Made by a program: the position numbers and the translations under genes
Source of the DNA: Acidobacteriaceae bacterium
Lineage (GTDB): Bacteria; Acidobacteriota; Terriglobia; Terriglobales; Acidobacteriaceae
Assembly (NCBI GenBank): GCA_003134995.1
Contig: PLDC01000028.1
Span: 267,436 to 331,435, forward strand
Direction: 5' to 3'
DNA: 64,000 nt
Shown here: piece after piece, positions 27,260 to 34,731 of the stretch
How positions within the stretch are numbered: position 1 is the stretch's first letter
Layout of the letters: each line of letters begins with the position of its first letter
The notes under the pieces: model-generated
Database searches by the model: none
Seen by the model: only the letters and a program-made list of their open reading frames with translations
What the model was told of the DNA's origin: nothing

Positions 27260-29044
27260 CTACTTCTCTTCGTCGGTGTTCTTAAGTTGCTCAGTTGAGG
27301 TCTGCATCACATAATCGGTGCTCGCACCCTCGACGCTGTACTGATACGGATCGTGGTAGACCACCGGCATCTTATCGCCGAAGTTGTTGTGAGGCGGCGG
27401 CGTAGCTGTACTCCATTCCAGCGAAGTGCCTTCCCAAGGATTGTCGTTGGGAGCCACCTTGCCCCAGAACCGGCTGTGGATCAGGTTGTAAACGAAAATT
27501 AGCTGGGCAAAGCCGGTGAACAGCGCCGCGATGGTGATGAACTTGTGCACCGGGATTAGCGGAATCAGATAATCGTCAGTGAAAGCCTGGTAGCGCCGAA
27601 CGTTTCCTGCGATTCCCAGATAGTGGAACGGCATGAAGATGCAGTATGCGCCCACGAAGCTCATCCAGAAATGAACCTTACCCAAAGTCTCGTTCATCAT
27701 GCGGCCGGTCATCTTGGGGAACCAGAAGTAGGTTCCGGCGAAGATGCCGAACATGGCGGCGACTCCCATTACCAGGTGGAAGTGGCCGACCACGAAATAG
27801 GTGGCGTGCAGCATGATGTCGATCGAAGGCTGGGCCAGGAAAAAGCCGCTGACGCCGCCGCTGATGAACATTGAGATGAAGCCCAGCGCGAACAGCGACG
27901 CCGAGTTGATTCGCAATCTGGAACCGTAGAGACTGCCAAGCCAGATCAGAACGACGATGGTCGAGGGAATCGTGATCACCAGCGTGGGGAACGAGAAGGC
28001 CAACGAGGAGACGGGATTCATCCCGCTGACGAACATGTGGTGTCCGTAAACCATGTAGCTGAGTAGGGCCAGGGCTCCCATGGAATAAATGAGGACTCGG
28101 TGGCTGAGCATCGGCCGGCGCATGTTGGTAATCAGGACGTGGGAGACGATGCCCAGGCCGGGGACGATCGCGATGTAGACCTCGGGATGTCCGAAGAACC
28201 AGAACAGGTGTTGCCAGAGAAGAGTCGAGCCTCCGGAGCCGGGCAGTACCTGATCATTGATCACCGCGTTACTGGGCCTGAAGAAACTGGTTCCGGCAAC
28301 GTGGTCGAGAATCAACAAGAGGCAGGCGGGCATGAGCACGGCAAACGCCGTCAAGCCCATGATCGAAGTAATGAACCAAGCCCAAGCGGTTAACGGGAGC
28401 CGCATCAGAGACATGCCTTTGCAGCGCATGTCCAGCGTAGTGGTAATGAAGTTCAAAGAACCCAGCAGCTGGCCGATACAGAATATTGCGATTGAAGCTG
28501 CCCAGAGAACCACGCCGAGACCTTCCCCGGGGCCGCCTACGTCACCAATCGCACTCAACGGAGCATACTGCGTCCAGCCACCCAGAGTTGGTCCGGTGCC
28601 GGTAAAGAACGAAGCGACCAGAACGAGGAAGGCCGTGAACGTGACCCAGAACGACATCATATTGAAGTGGGGGAAGGGCATGTCTTCCGCACCCGTCTGG
28701 ATGGGCAGGAAGAAATTTCCAAATGCGGCGAACGGCGCGGTGGTGAGTACGAAGAAGACCATGATCGTGCCGTGCATGGTCATCAGCTGCAAGTAATACT
28801 CGGGCGTCATCACGTCGCCGGGCGCACCGTTCTTAGAGAGCAAATGCAGGCCGGGGATCGCCAGGCTGCCGTAGCCAAGGTGGAGACGCATGATCCACGA
28901 GAGCACCATCCCGATCAGGGCGGCGAGCAGAGCCAGCGCGTAATATTGTTTGCCGATGACTTTGTGGTCGATGCTGAAGACATGCTTCCGGATGAAGCTG
29001 GTGGGCGCTCCGTGTGGCACCGCATGTGTGGACATATCGTGCAT
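27260..29044 (-). CDS. ctaD: Cytochrome c oxidase subunit I (heme-copper, A-type)
   Basis: The 594-residue catalytic subunit has twelve helices and the copper-B and proton-pathway segment FWFFGHPEVYIAIVPG. The Glu of the D-channel and the cross-linked Tyr are present, so it is A-family. YGHHMFVSGMN supplies the two adjacent copper-B histidines. The C-terminal HFHLVMGVAAMFG segment carries the heme ligands. It reduces oxygen to water and pumps protons in the cytoplasmic membrane. It lies between subunits II and III in the usual order. The C-terminus ends in a short acidic tail with no fused subunit III. Confidence 0.97.
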   Translation of the reverse strand: MHDMSTHAVPHGAPTSFIRKHVFSIDHKVIGKQYYALALLAALIGMVLSWIMRLHLGYGSLAIPGLHLLSKNGAPGDVMTPEYYLQLMTMHGTIMVFFVLTTAPFAAFGNFFLPIQTGAEDMPFPHFNMMSFWVTFTAFLVLVASFFTGTGPTLGGWTQYAPLSAIGDVGGPGEGLGVVLWAASIAIFCIGQLLGSLNFITTTLDMRCKGMSLMRLPLTAWAWFITSIMGLTAFAVLMPACLLLILDHVAGTSFFRPSNAVINDQVLPGSGGSTLLWQHLFWFFGHPEVYIAIVPGLGIVSHVLITNMRRPMLSHRVLIYSMGALALLSYMVYGHHMFVSGMNPVSSLAFSFPTLVITIPSTIVVLIWLGSLYGSRLRINSASLFALGFISMFISGGVSGFFLAQPSIDIMLHATYFVVGHFHLVMGVAAMFGIFAGTYFWFPKMTGRMMNETLGKVHFWMSFVGAYCIFMPFHYLGIAGNVRRYQAFTDDYLIPLIPVHKFITIAALFTGFAQLIFVYNLIHSRFWGKVAPNDNPWEGTSLEWSTATPPPHNNFGDKMPVVYHDPYQYSVEGASTDYVMQTSTEQLKNTDEEK

Positions 29045-29094
29045 TGCTCACCCCAACGAGATGTATTTTCCCGCAGATGCTGCACAGACCATAG

Positions 29095-29898
29095 TTACTG
29101 CAGCGCCGCCTGTTGCTTGATCCAGGCATCGTAATCTTCCTGCGACATGACCTCGAGATATGCCTTCATGTTGTAGTGCCCGAGGCCGCAAAGCTGGGTG
29201 CAGACGATTTCGTACTTGCCGATCTTCGTTGCCGTGAAGTGAAGAGTGACGTCCAATCCGGGAACAAAATCCTGCTGCACCCTTAATTCAGGGACGTAGA
29301 AGGAATGTCCCACGTCCTTCGAGTGCATAAGCAGGTGAATCTCCCGGTTGACGGGTATTGCCATTTCAGCGGTTACGATATCGTCCTTGGAATCCGGATC
29401 GTTCGTGGTATCGAGGCCGAAGAAGTTCGCATTGGCCTCGCTGATCTTGTCAGGATGCAGAGGACCAAACGTGCCATCGGGCCCGGGGTAACGGAAATAA
29501 AACGCAAACTGTCCGGCTTGCACCTGGATGGGCATTGCGTTCGCTGAGGGCGCTGTGAAATAAACACTAGCCCACGCTTTGACGCCGAACACGCCCAAAG
29601 CCAGACACTCCGTGCCCACCAGCAGGAAAGCGGCGATTACCAATCCTTTGGCGCCGCCGGGAAAGCTCTTGATTTTGTCGCCGGGTTTCGGGCTGGAAAA
29701 CTTCCAGATGAAAAATGCCAGCAAAAACTGAGAGGCGAGGAACGAAAGACCAGCTTCCCACATCGTATCCGTGTACTGTTCGTCGATGAGATAGCCGTGG
29801 GTGGAAATATCCTGTGGCATCGGCCACATGTGCATGACGATGGGAATCGCCGAAGCAATTGCGATCAGAATGATCGTCACCGCGAATATCTTCGCCAT
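29095..29898 (-). CDS. ctaC: Cytochrome c oxidase subunit II
   Basis: The 267-residue protein has hydrophobic segments at about 4-24, 50-66 and 86-108, then a cupredoxin domain with the binuclear CuA ligands His198, Cys233, Cys237, His241 and Met244 (CTQLCGLGHYNM). The residue between the cysteines is Gln rather than the mitochondrial-type Glu, as in some other bacterial oxidases. There is no fused cytochrome c domain, so electrons must come from a separate carrier such as the diheme cytochrome or cupredoxin encoded upstream. The start at 29898 is chosen at the first hydrophobic segment; an extension to 30066 would read through the hairpin and into the preceding gene. Confidence 0.93.
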   Translation of the reverse strand: MAKIFAVTIILIAIASAIPIVMHMWPMPQDISTHGYLIDEQYTDTMWEAGLSFLASQFLLAFFIWKFSSPKPGDKIKSFPGGAKGLVIAAFLLVGTECLALGVFGVKAWASVYFTAPSANAMPIQVQAGQFAFYFRYPGPDGTFGPLHPDKISEANANFFGLDTTNDPDSKDDIVTAEMAIPVNREIHLLMHSKDVGHSFYVPELRVQQDFVPGLDVTLHFTATKIGKYEIVCTQLCGLGHYNMKAYLEVMSQEDYDAWIKQQAALQ

Positions 29899-29938
29899 AT
29901 CGCCCGCCTCTGGCCTGGATGATCCGGCCGTTTTAAAT

Positions 29939-29968
29939 AATGCCGCAGCGTCTGATCGCTGCGGCATT
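29939..29968 (-). terminator. Terminator-like hairpin inside the respiratory operon
   Basis: A perfect 12-bp stem, AATGCCGCAGCG paired with CGCTGCGGCATT, closes a 6-nt loop. On the minus strand it is followed by ATTATTTAAAA. It lies in the 118-bp gap between the cupredoxin gene and COX II, so it may attenuate oxidase transcription relative to the upstream carriers or protect a processed 3' end. Confidence 0.7.
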
Positions 29969-30016
29969 GTTAGTTCGCTCGATTGTCCCGCTTCTCTAAC
30001 TAAGCGGCCCAGCGCG

Positions 30017-30751
30017 CTACTTCGCCTTGAAGGTGAAGTTCGCGCTTGCAGCCGCACCGGCGGCAACCGTTACCTTCTGGGTCTGAGTGCCAGCGGCCTC
30101 ATGCCATGCCGTCACGGTGTAGTTTCCGGGTGGCACGTTGTTGATAGTGAAATTGCCGTTCTCGTCGCTGGTGGCATATGGCCCTTTGACGACTGCGAAC
30201 CAACCGTTCATCCAGGGATGGATGTTGCACTTTACCGGAATAAACTCCGTAGCTTTCCAGCTCTTCTCGACCGGCGGCGATCCTGGCGGCTGAGACTGAT
30301 TCCACGGGATGTTGCCCGTCATCGGATTGGGGTTCGGATGAATGTTGTGGGCCGTTTGATCGCTGGTTTGAACCTTGAATGACTCGCCTGTGTCCATTGC
30401 CAACACATGCGGTGTATACATGCAATTCCTTTGATCGAACACCAGGACCGCGTTTGATGCCTGGGCGGCGCCAGTCCAGCCGTCGATGTAGAGGACCACA
30501 TTCGCCAGTCCTCCATTTGCGCCGGCCACATAGGTTTCGTAGTGCGCAGGATCGCTGGCATGTGCCTTGGAGCAGTAAGGGTCTTTCGACATGTCGATGC
30601 CCTTCATGTGCGGAGCCGGCCCGTCGAGCTTGACCGTTCCGGTAATCTTGCCCTCACCGGCCGCATTGACTCCCTGGCTCAAGATCAACGCCGCACAACC
30701 CACAAGAACTACTGCCGATAGTACAACCGCAAGATTGTGTCGATTCCTCAT
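30017..30751 (-). CDS. Exported cupredoxin/carboxypeptidase-regulatory-like protein
   Basis: This is a 244-residue exported protein (signal peptide about 1-30). The middle carries a type-1-copper-like set: His in AHNIH and Cys-x2-His-x2-Met in VKCNIHPWM, with a second His in NIHPN. The C-terminal third (about 170-240) is a carboxypeptidase-regulatory-like beta-sandwich (SDENGNFTINNVPPGNYTVTAW). Similar proteins are annotated as methylamine-utilisation or plastocyanin-like. Its place between a diheme cytochrome and COX II suggests a periplasmic electron carrier. GAGGA precedes the ATG. Copper binding is inferred from the residue pattern only. Confidence 0.75.
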   Translation of the reverse strand: MRNRHNLAVVLSAVVLVGCAALILSQGVNAAGEGKITGTVKLDGPAPHMKGIDMSKDPYCSKAHASDPAHYETYVAGANGGLANVVLYIDGWTGAAQASNAVLVFDQRNCMYTPHVLAMDTGESFKVQTSDQTAHNIHPNPNPMTGNIPWNQSQPPGSPPVEKSWKATEFIPVKCNIHPWMNGWFAVVKGPYATSDENGNFTINNVPPGNYTVTAWHEAAGTQTQKVTVAAGAAASANFTFKAK

Positions 30752-30808
30752 TAGAAAGTCCTCTCGTTAAATCCACGTTAAGATTTGGCAACTATTCGCG
30801 GCGCGTTC

Positions 30809-31687
30809 CTATTGTTGTCCCGCCGGAGCATTGGGATCAACTGGTTTCAGGGCGAGTTGCTTGGCCATTTCTTTCTCCTTACTCTTTTGGGACATGAAAG
30901 TCCGCAGATAGAAAACCAAGTCCCAAGCCTCGTCCGGCTTAATGTTGTCGGCAAACGACGGCATAGGAGTCCCGTCCAAGCCGGTCATGAAAATCCGGTA
31001 AATATCCTGATCGGTGTCGCCGCATTTTGGCCGGGTTCCATCGGTAAAGTTAAAGGCCGCGATTGGCCGGCCGAGATCGTCCTGAAGGGTCGAGGCGGAC
31101 GGTCCGTTGGCCATGCCTTGTACACCATGGCACTTCCAGCATTGCATCCTGGCGAACACATCGCGTCCGGCCTTGATGCGCTCCGCAGTGACCTCCGGCT
31201 CGGGTGGGATCGGGATGGGTGTCCCCGGTTTTTCGCCGACCCAGCGCGGAGAGAAGTGCTTCACCCATGCCACGAGGTCGGCACGCTGCTGCTTGCTTAA
31301 GGTGTTCCACTGCGGCATGTTGGATCTGTCGAAACCACGAGTAATGGCATCATAAAGATCCTGATCGGTGGGCAAAGTTCCAGTCGGAGTGGAGCGACAC
31401 TTGAATATGCCCAACTGGAAGTCGCGTGGCTGTTGGTACATGGGGGGCTGCATGTAAGGGGCGTTCTCGCCGTTCCCATCGCCTAGCGGGCCGTGGCAAC
31501 CGACGCAATAGCGCCGGTAGTCGCCCTTTGCGTCTTTGGCGTGGCCGGTAATATTTCCGACGTGGCTTTCTGTGCCCAGACGCGTGTCGATGTCACTGGT
31601 TGACAGCTGCGCCGAGGATACGGTCGGGAGTACAAAAACCGCGGCTGCGCTCAGTAGGAGCGACCACTTCTCCAATCTTGTTCGCAT
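30809..31687 (-). CDS. Diheme cytochrome c
   Basis: The 292-residue periplasmic protein has a signal peptide (about 1-26) and two class I cytochrome c domains. The heme sites are Cys61-x2-Cys64-His65 (CVGCH) and Cys183-x2-Cys186-His187 (CWKCH). Likely axial methionines lie in SNMPQW (about 124) and in TPMPSF of the second domain. Two-domain architecture resembles c4-type cytochromes such as Cyc1 of acidophilic iron oxidisers. It is encoded between the cytochrome-porin and the cupredoxin, and probably carries electrons across the periplasm to COX II. Confidence 0.9.
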   Translation of the reverse strand: MRTRLEKWSLLLSAAAVFVLPTVSSAQLSTSDIDTRLGTESHVGNITGHAKDAKGDYRRYCVGCHGPLGDGNGENAPYMQPPMYQQPRDFQLGIFKCRSTPTGTLPTDQDLYDAITRGFDRSNMPQWNTLSKQQRADLVAWVKHFSPRWVGEKPGTPIPIPPEPEVTAERIKAGRDVFARMQCWKCHGVQGMANGPSASTLQDDLGRPIAAFNFTDGTRPKCGDTDQDIYRIFMTGLDGTPMPSFADNIKPDEAWDLVFYLRTFMSQKSKEKEMAKQLALKPVDPNAPAGQQ

Positions 31688-31697
31688 GTCTATCCCT

Positions 31698-31723
31698 CTC
31701 TAGAAATCAGGCTCTAGAAATCA
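31698..31723. repeat. Tandem 14-bp-period repeat at the end of the cytochrome-porin gene
   Basis: CTCTAGAAATCA occurs at 31698-31709 and again at 31712-31723. The second copy includes the gene's stop codon and last codons. The CTCTAGA core is shared with the repeat at 26512-26539. Confidence 0.75.
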
Positions 31724-33252
31724 AAGTCAAGTCCCATCAGGATTTCGCTGGTGTTGATGTTGGTAAGCGCTCCGGTGGTAAGGTTCGCCGGCCCGGTACC
31801 GTCTTGATGCAGCCAGTTGTACTCGTTGTGCCAGGCCAAACCGGCGCGGCTGGTCATGAACGGGTTGTAGCGGAAACCGATGGTGTAGGTGGAGATGTTC
31901 CCGAAATTTGATGGCGTCGCCCCTGAGGCCGTAAACGTGCCGGAACTAGACTGCAGACATGCCGTGCACGCCGCCCCATTGGCTTGCTGCGACATTTTCT
32001 CCACCTCATAACGACCGATGAAGATCAGTTGCGGACTGTAGATGTAGTGACCCTCGAACGTTGCGCCGTTCCAGCTGGGCGATTGCGCTCCCGCGGGAAG
32101 AGGTGTTCCCGGCACATTGTTCAAAGGGCAACCGGGGGCCGGACTTGAGCAGGTTGCTGTTGTGCCGCCGTTGCCGTCGGTCGCTTCCGCATTGCCATAA
32201 CCCTGCCCGAACCACGCGTTATCCGAGCCGTGCTGAGTGACCACCGTAAGACCGACGTGTGGGCCGAAGTAGAATTGCCCCACGAAGCCCTCTCGGCTGA
32301 AGCTCTTGTTGCCAATTCCCGAACCACCGATGGGAACTCCGCCCTCAGTCAGATAGTAGGTCGACGCTTCGCCGGCCATGGCGTAGAACCCGACGCGCTG
32401 AACTCCGAGTCTACCCGCATCGAAAGCCTGGCTTGCGGCAAAGAACCCCGTGTAGGCATTGGCTGTGGTACTCAGGTTCACATTGCCATCACTGGAGCTG
32501 ACAAGGCTGGCGGAAATGCGCGTCCGATCATCGGCGGAGTGCCCGAGGTATTCAATACCGAGTTGGTTGTCACCGATCTGGCCGAAGATGTTGCCATCAC
32601 CCTGCGGGATGAAGTGATAGGTCTGGTAAATGCCGCCGTTACCGGTCAGCGTGAGAATGCGTTTTTCAGAAAGCAGGTTGTCAAGTTCGAATCTGCCCAA
32701 CTTAAAGTTGAACCAAGAACTGTGGAAGATGTTATCGAAGCGCACAAAGACCTGCTCAAAATGAAAAGCTCCGGTTGGATCGGAGGACGGGAGCAGATAG
32801 AACGAGATGTTCTTCTCGAGAGTTCCACCGGTGTGGAAATCGAGCCCGCTCAAGTCAAAACCGGAAGAAGAGACGCGCTGGATCGCCTGCCCTCCGTCGG
32901 GCGCTCCGGCGGTGTATGTGTCAACTTGAACCTTGCCCACGCTGACACGATGCCAGATAGGCGTGATGCGGAAGACCACCGGCCAATATCCGGGATTCTG
33001 CCAGATCGGAGCATCGCGATCGTTCATGAGCTGGTAGCCGTTGTCTTTGAACTTTTGTCCAAAGTAGTTCAGCATCGGCCACGACTCATGGCAAGCCGAG
33101 CAGCGCAGGCCATACTTCCTGGCGAAGGCCGGCAGGGCGTTCGCGGGCTGGCTGCAGGTGAGAACTATAGATGCGAGAACCAGAGCGACAGCCGCGAAAG
33201 AACTCGCGAGCTGCAAGATATTGCGGAAACGAAAACGATCAGAAACTTGCAT
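31714..33252 (-). CDS. Outer-membrane monoheme cytochrome-porin fusion (Cyc2-like architecture)
   Basis: This is a 512-residue exported protein, with signal peptide about 11-39. A single heme site, Cys51-x2-Cys54-His55 (CSACH), sits in a short N-terminal domain reading FARKYGLR before it and LNYFGQKFKDNGY after it. The remaining ~430 residues are amphipathic beta-strands and end in MGLDFDF, with the terminal Phe typical of outer-membrane barrels. A small N-terminal cytochrome fused to a barrel is the plan of Cyc2, the outer-membrane iron oxidase; homology is not proven here. The start at 33252 follows a GAGGAG site at 7-nt spacing; earlier in-frame starts are poorer. It is the first gene of the respiratory operon. 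Confidence 0.75.
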   Translation of the reverse strand: MQVSDRFRFRNILQLASSFAAVALVLASIVLTCSQPANALPAFARKYGLRCSACHESWPMLNYFGQKFKDNGYQLMNDRDAPIWQNPGYWPVVFRITPIWHRVSVGKVQVDTYTAGAPDGGQAIQRVSSSGFDLSGLDFHTGGTLEKNISFYLLPSSDPTGAFHFEQVFVRFDNIFHSSWFNFKLGRFELDNLLSEKRILTLTGNGGIYQTYHFIPQGDGNIFGQIGDNQLGIEYLGHSADDRTRISASLVSSSDGNVNLSTTANAYTGFFAASQAFDAGRLGVQRVGFYAMAGEASTYYLTEGGVPIGGSGIGNKSFSREGFVGQFYFGPHVGLTVVTQHGSDNAWFGQGYGNAEATDGNGGTTATCSSPAPGCPLNNVPGTPLPAGAQSPSWNGATFEGHYIYSPQLIFIGRYEVEKMSQQANGAACTACLQSSSGTFTASGATPSNFGNISTYTIGFRYNPFMTSRAGLAWHNEYNWLHQDGTGPANLTTGALTNINTSEILMGLDFDF

Positions 33253-33633
33253 AGCCGTGCTCCTCGGCAAGATCGAATCAAGATCTGGTTTGCGAAACTG
33301 GACTCCCATAGAGGTAGAGTAATGCTGACGGGTCGAACAAAAGCGAATGCCGGACTGGGAGTCTTTCCCCATTTTTCTTGCGGTACGGAGTTTCTTGCAG
33401 TGGTCCTACCACCGAACCAGTCGTGGATACTACTGCTGCCTATGCACAAACGTCAAGAGTTTTCTCAAGAAATTTCTCTTGCCCACCTCCCGAAGGGAGA
33501 ACAAGGTTTTACAAAACTTTAACAATGTCAAAGAAAATCTGCCCGAAAACCCCGCATCCAGGTCAAAACTGCCAGCGAGGGTTGACAGGTTTGCATCCGC
33601 AGTAAGAGACTCGGTGGAGTCTGGAACCGGATT
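33253..33633. other. 381-bp divergent intergenic region
   Basis: It separates the respiratory operon from the SH3-domain genes. It must contain the operon's promoter on the minus strand, but no clear -35/-10 pair was found there. Inverted repeats are present: CAAGAG...CTCTTG around 33453-33480 and CTCCC-GAA-GGGAG around 33487-33499, the latter followed by TTTT. A plus-strand promoter candidate is listed separately. No gene is seen. Confidence 0.4.
33582..33608 (+). promoter_or_regulatory. Possible promoter of the SH3-domain gene pair
   Basis: A perfect TTGACA (33582-33587) is followed by a weak TAAGAG (33603-33608) at a short 15-bp spacing. The predicted start would be near 33615, just ahead of the ATG at 33634. 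Confidence 0.3.
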
Positions 33634-34731
33634 ATGCGGGATTTGCGGGAGTTGTTTCGAGGGTTCGCATGGCGCCATCGCCCGGTCTGTCAGCTCGGAT
33701 CACGCGCTGGCCGCTCGTTTCTGCCTGTACTTCTCCTGCTTGTCCTAGTGGCGATTCCTGTCGCCGCACGGGGGAAAGATAAGTTGCACTACGGGGAGGG
33801 TTTGATCGTCAACATCCCCATCCCTGAAAGTGAAGTGCAGCAGGTCGTGCAAGAGATCACGCAGAACGGTTTGATTCGGGGAACCAAGGAGTACAACAAA
33901 GACGAGTTCGTTAGCGGAGCGAAAGCTGCTACTTCTACTCGTGCGTTTCCGCCCTGGACCGAAGGCGGCAAGGTCTTCTACAAGGTTCGCGAGCAGGCGA
34001 TCGATCCCCGCAACTTCAAGGATAGCTCCGACGTTGGGACGCTGGCCGTGCGCTACGTGTTGCAACCGCAAGGCGAGAAGAACACGGTCCTGCGCATCGA
34101 CGCGCTTTTCGAGGAAGACTACCGCCACATAATTCATAAATCGAACGGCTCGGTCGAAAGCAGCGAATACAAAGACATTCAGGAACACCTTGAAGCCATC
34201 GAGGTGATGAAGCAGCAGAACGTCGAATCCGAAAAAGAGCGACAGGAACTGCTGGCGAAGAAACACAAAGCCGCCTCGCCAACTTACGCACCAACCGAGA
34301 CGACAGAGCAGTCGTCGTCTCAGGCCTTATCTCGAGCTGCGGAACCCACTGCAGCGAAAATGCCAACCGCAGAAGCGCCGGTCCGTAGCGAGCCTGCACC
34401 CCAGACTGCCGCATCTCAGCCTCAGGACCAAGTATTGTCGAATCAAACCGCAGCCGTGACCGCCGCGCCGGGCCAGACTTTGCCCGGTCAAACTCTGCCC
34501 GGTCAAACTCTGGAAGATCACGTCAAGGAACTTCGCAAGCAGGTCGAGCGCTTGGTGAAGGCACCGGGCGCGCCGCTCAAAACCGCGCCTTTTCACACCG
34601 CGAGCACGCTGCAGAGCCTGACCCCGGGCACGGAAGTCCTGATTCTGATTTCAACGCCTTACTGGTATGGCGTGGAGACGCACGACGGGCAACACGGATG
34701 GATCATGCGGGATGAGGTGGAACAGCCATGA
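33634..34731 (+). CDS. Exported protein with C-terminal SH3b domain and PGQTL repeats
   Basis: The 365-residue protein has an N-terminal export signal (hydrophobic about 29-45). A mixed alpha/beta domain of unknown family (about 48-195) follows, then a Gln/Ala/Pro-rich linker (about 205-290) and a bacterial SH3-like domain (about 310-365, with WYGVETHDGQHGWI). Three perfect PGQTL units lie in the linker. SH3b domains often bind peptidoglycan or peptides, so an envelope role is likely, but no function is assigned. It overlaps the next gene by ATGA, indicating coupled expression of two proteins with similar C-terminal plans. Confidence 0.75.
   Translation: MRDLRELFRGFAWRHRPVCQLGSRAGRSFLPVLLLLVLVAIPVAARGKDKLHYGEGLIVNIPIPESEVQQVVQEITQNGLIRGTKEYNKDEFVSGAKAATSTRAFPPWTEGGKVFYKVREQAIDPRNFKDSSDVGTLAVRYVLQPQGEKNTVLRIDALFEEDYRHIIHKSNGSVESSEYKDIQEHLEAIEVMKQQNVESEKERQELLAKKHKAASPTYAPTETTEQSSSQALSRAAEPTAAKMPTAEAPVRSEPAPQTAASQPQDQVLSNQTAAVTAAPGQTLPGQTLPGQTLEDHVKELRKQVERLVKAPGAPLKTAPFHTASTLQSLTPGTEVLILISTPYWYGVETHDGQHGWIMRDEVEQP
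34468..34512 (+). repeat. Three in-frame 15-bp repeats coding PGQTL
   Basis: Three consecutive 15-bp units encode Pro-Gly-Gln-Thr-Leu. The second and third are identical and the first differs at four third-codon positions, so the array is old enough to have drifted or is under amino-acid selection. Confidence 0.85.

Noticed and set aside
29899..30066. N-terminal extension of COX II
   Set aside because: It would read through the intergenic hairpin and overlap the cupredoxin gene; the first hydrophobic segment begins at 29898.
32230..33522. 430-codon plus-strand frame opposite the cytochrome-porin
   Set aside because: The opposite strand has a signal peptide, heme motif and barrel pattern; this frame has none.
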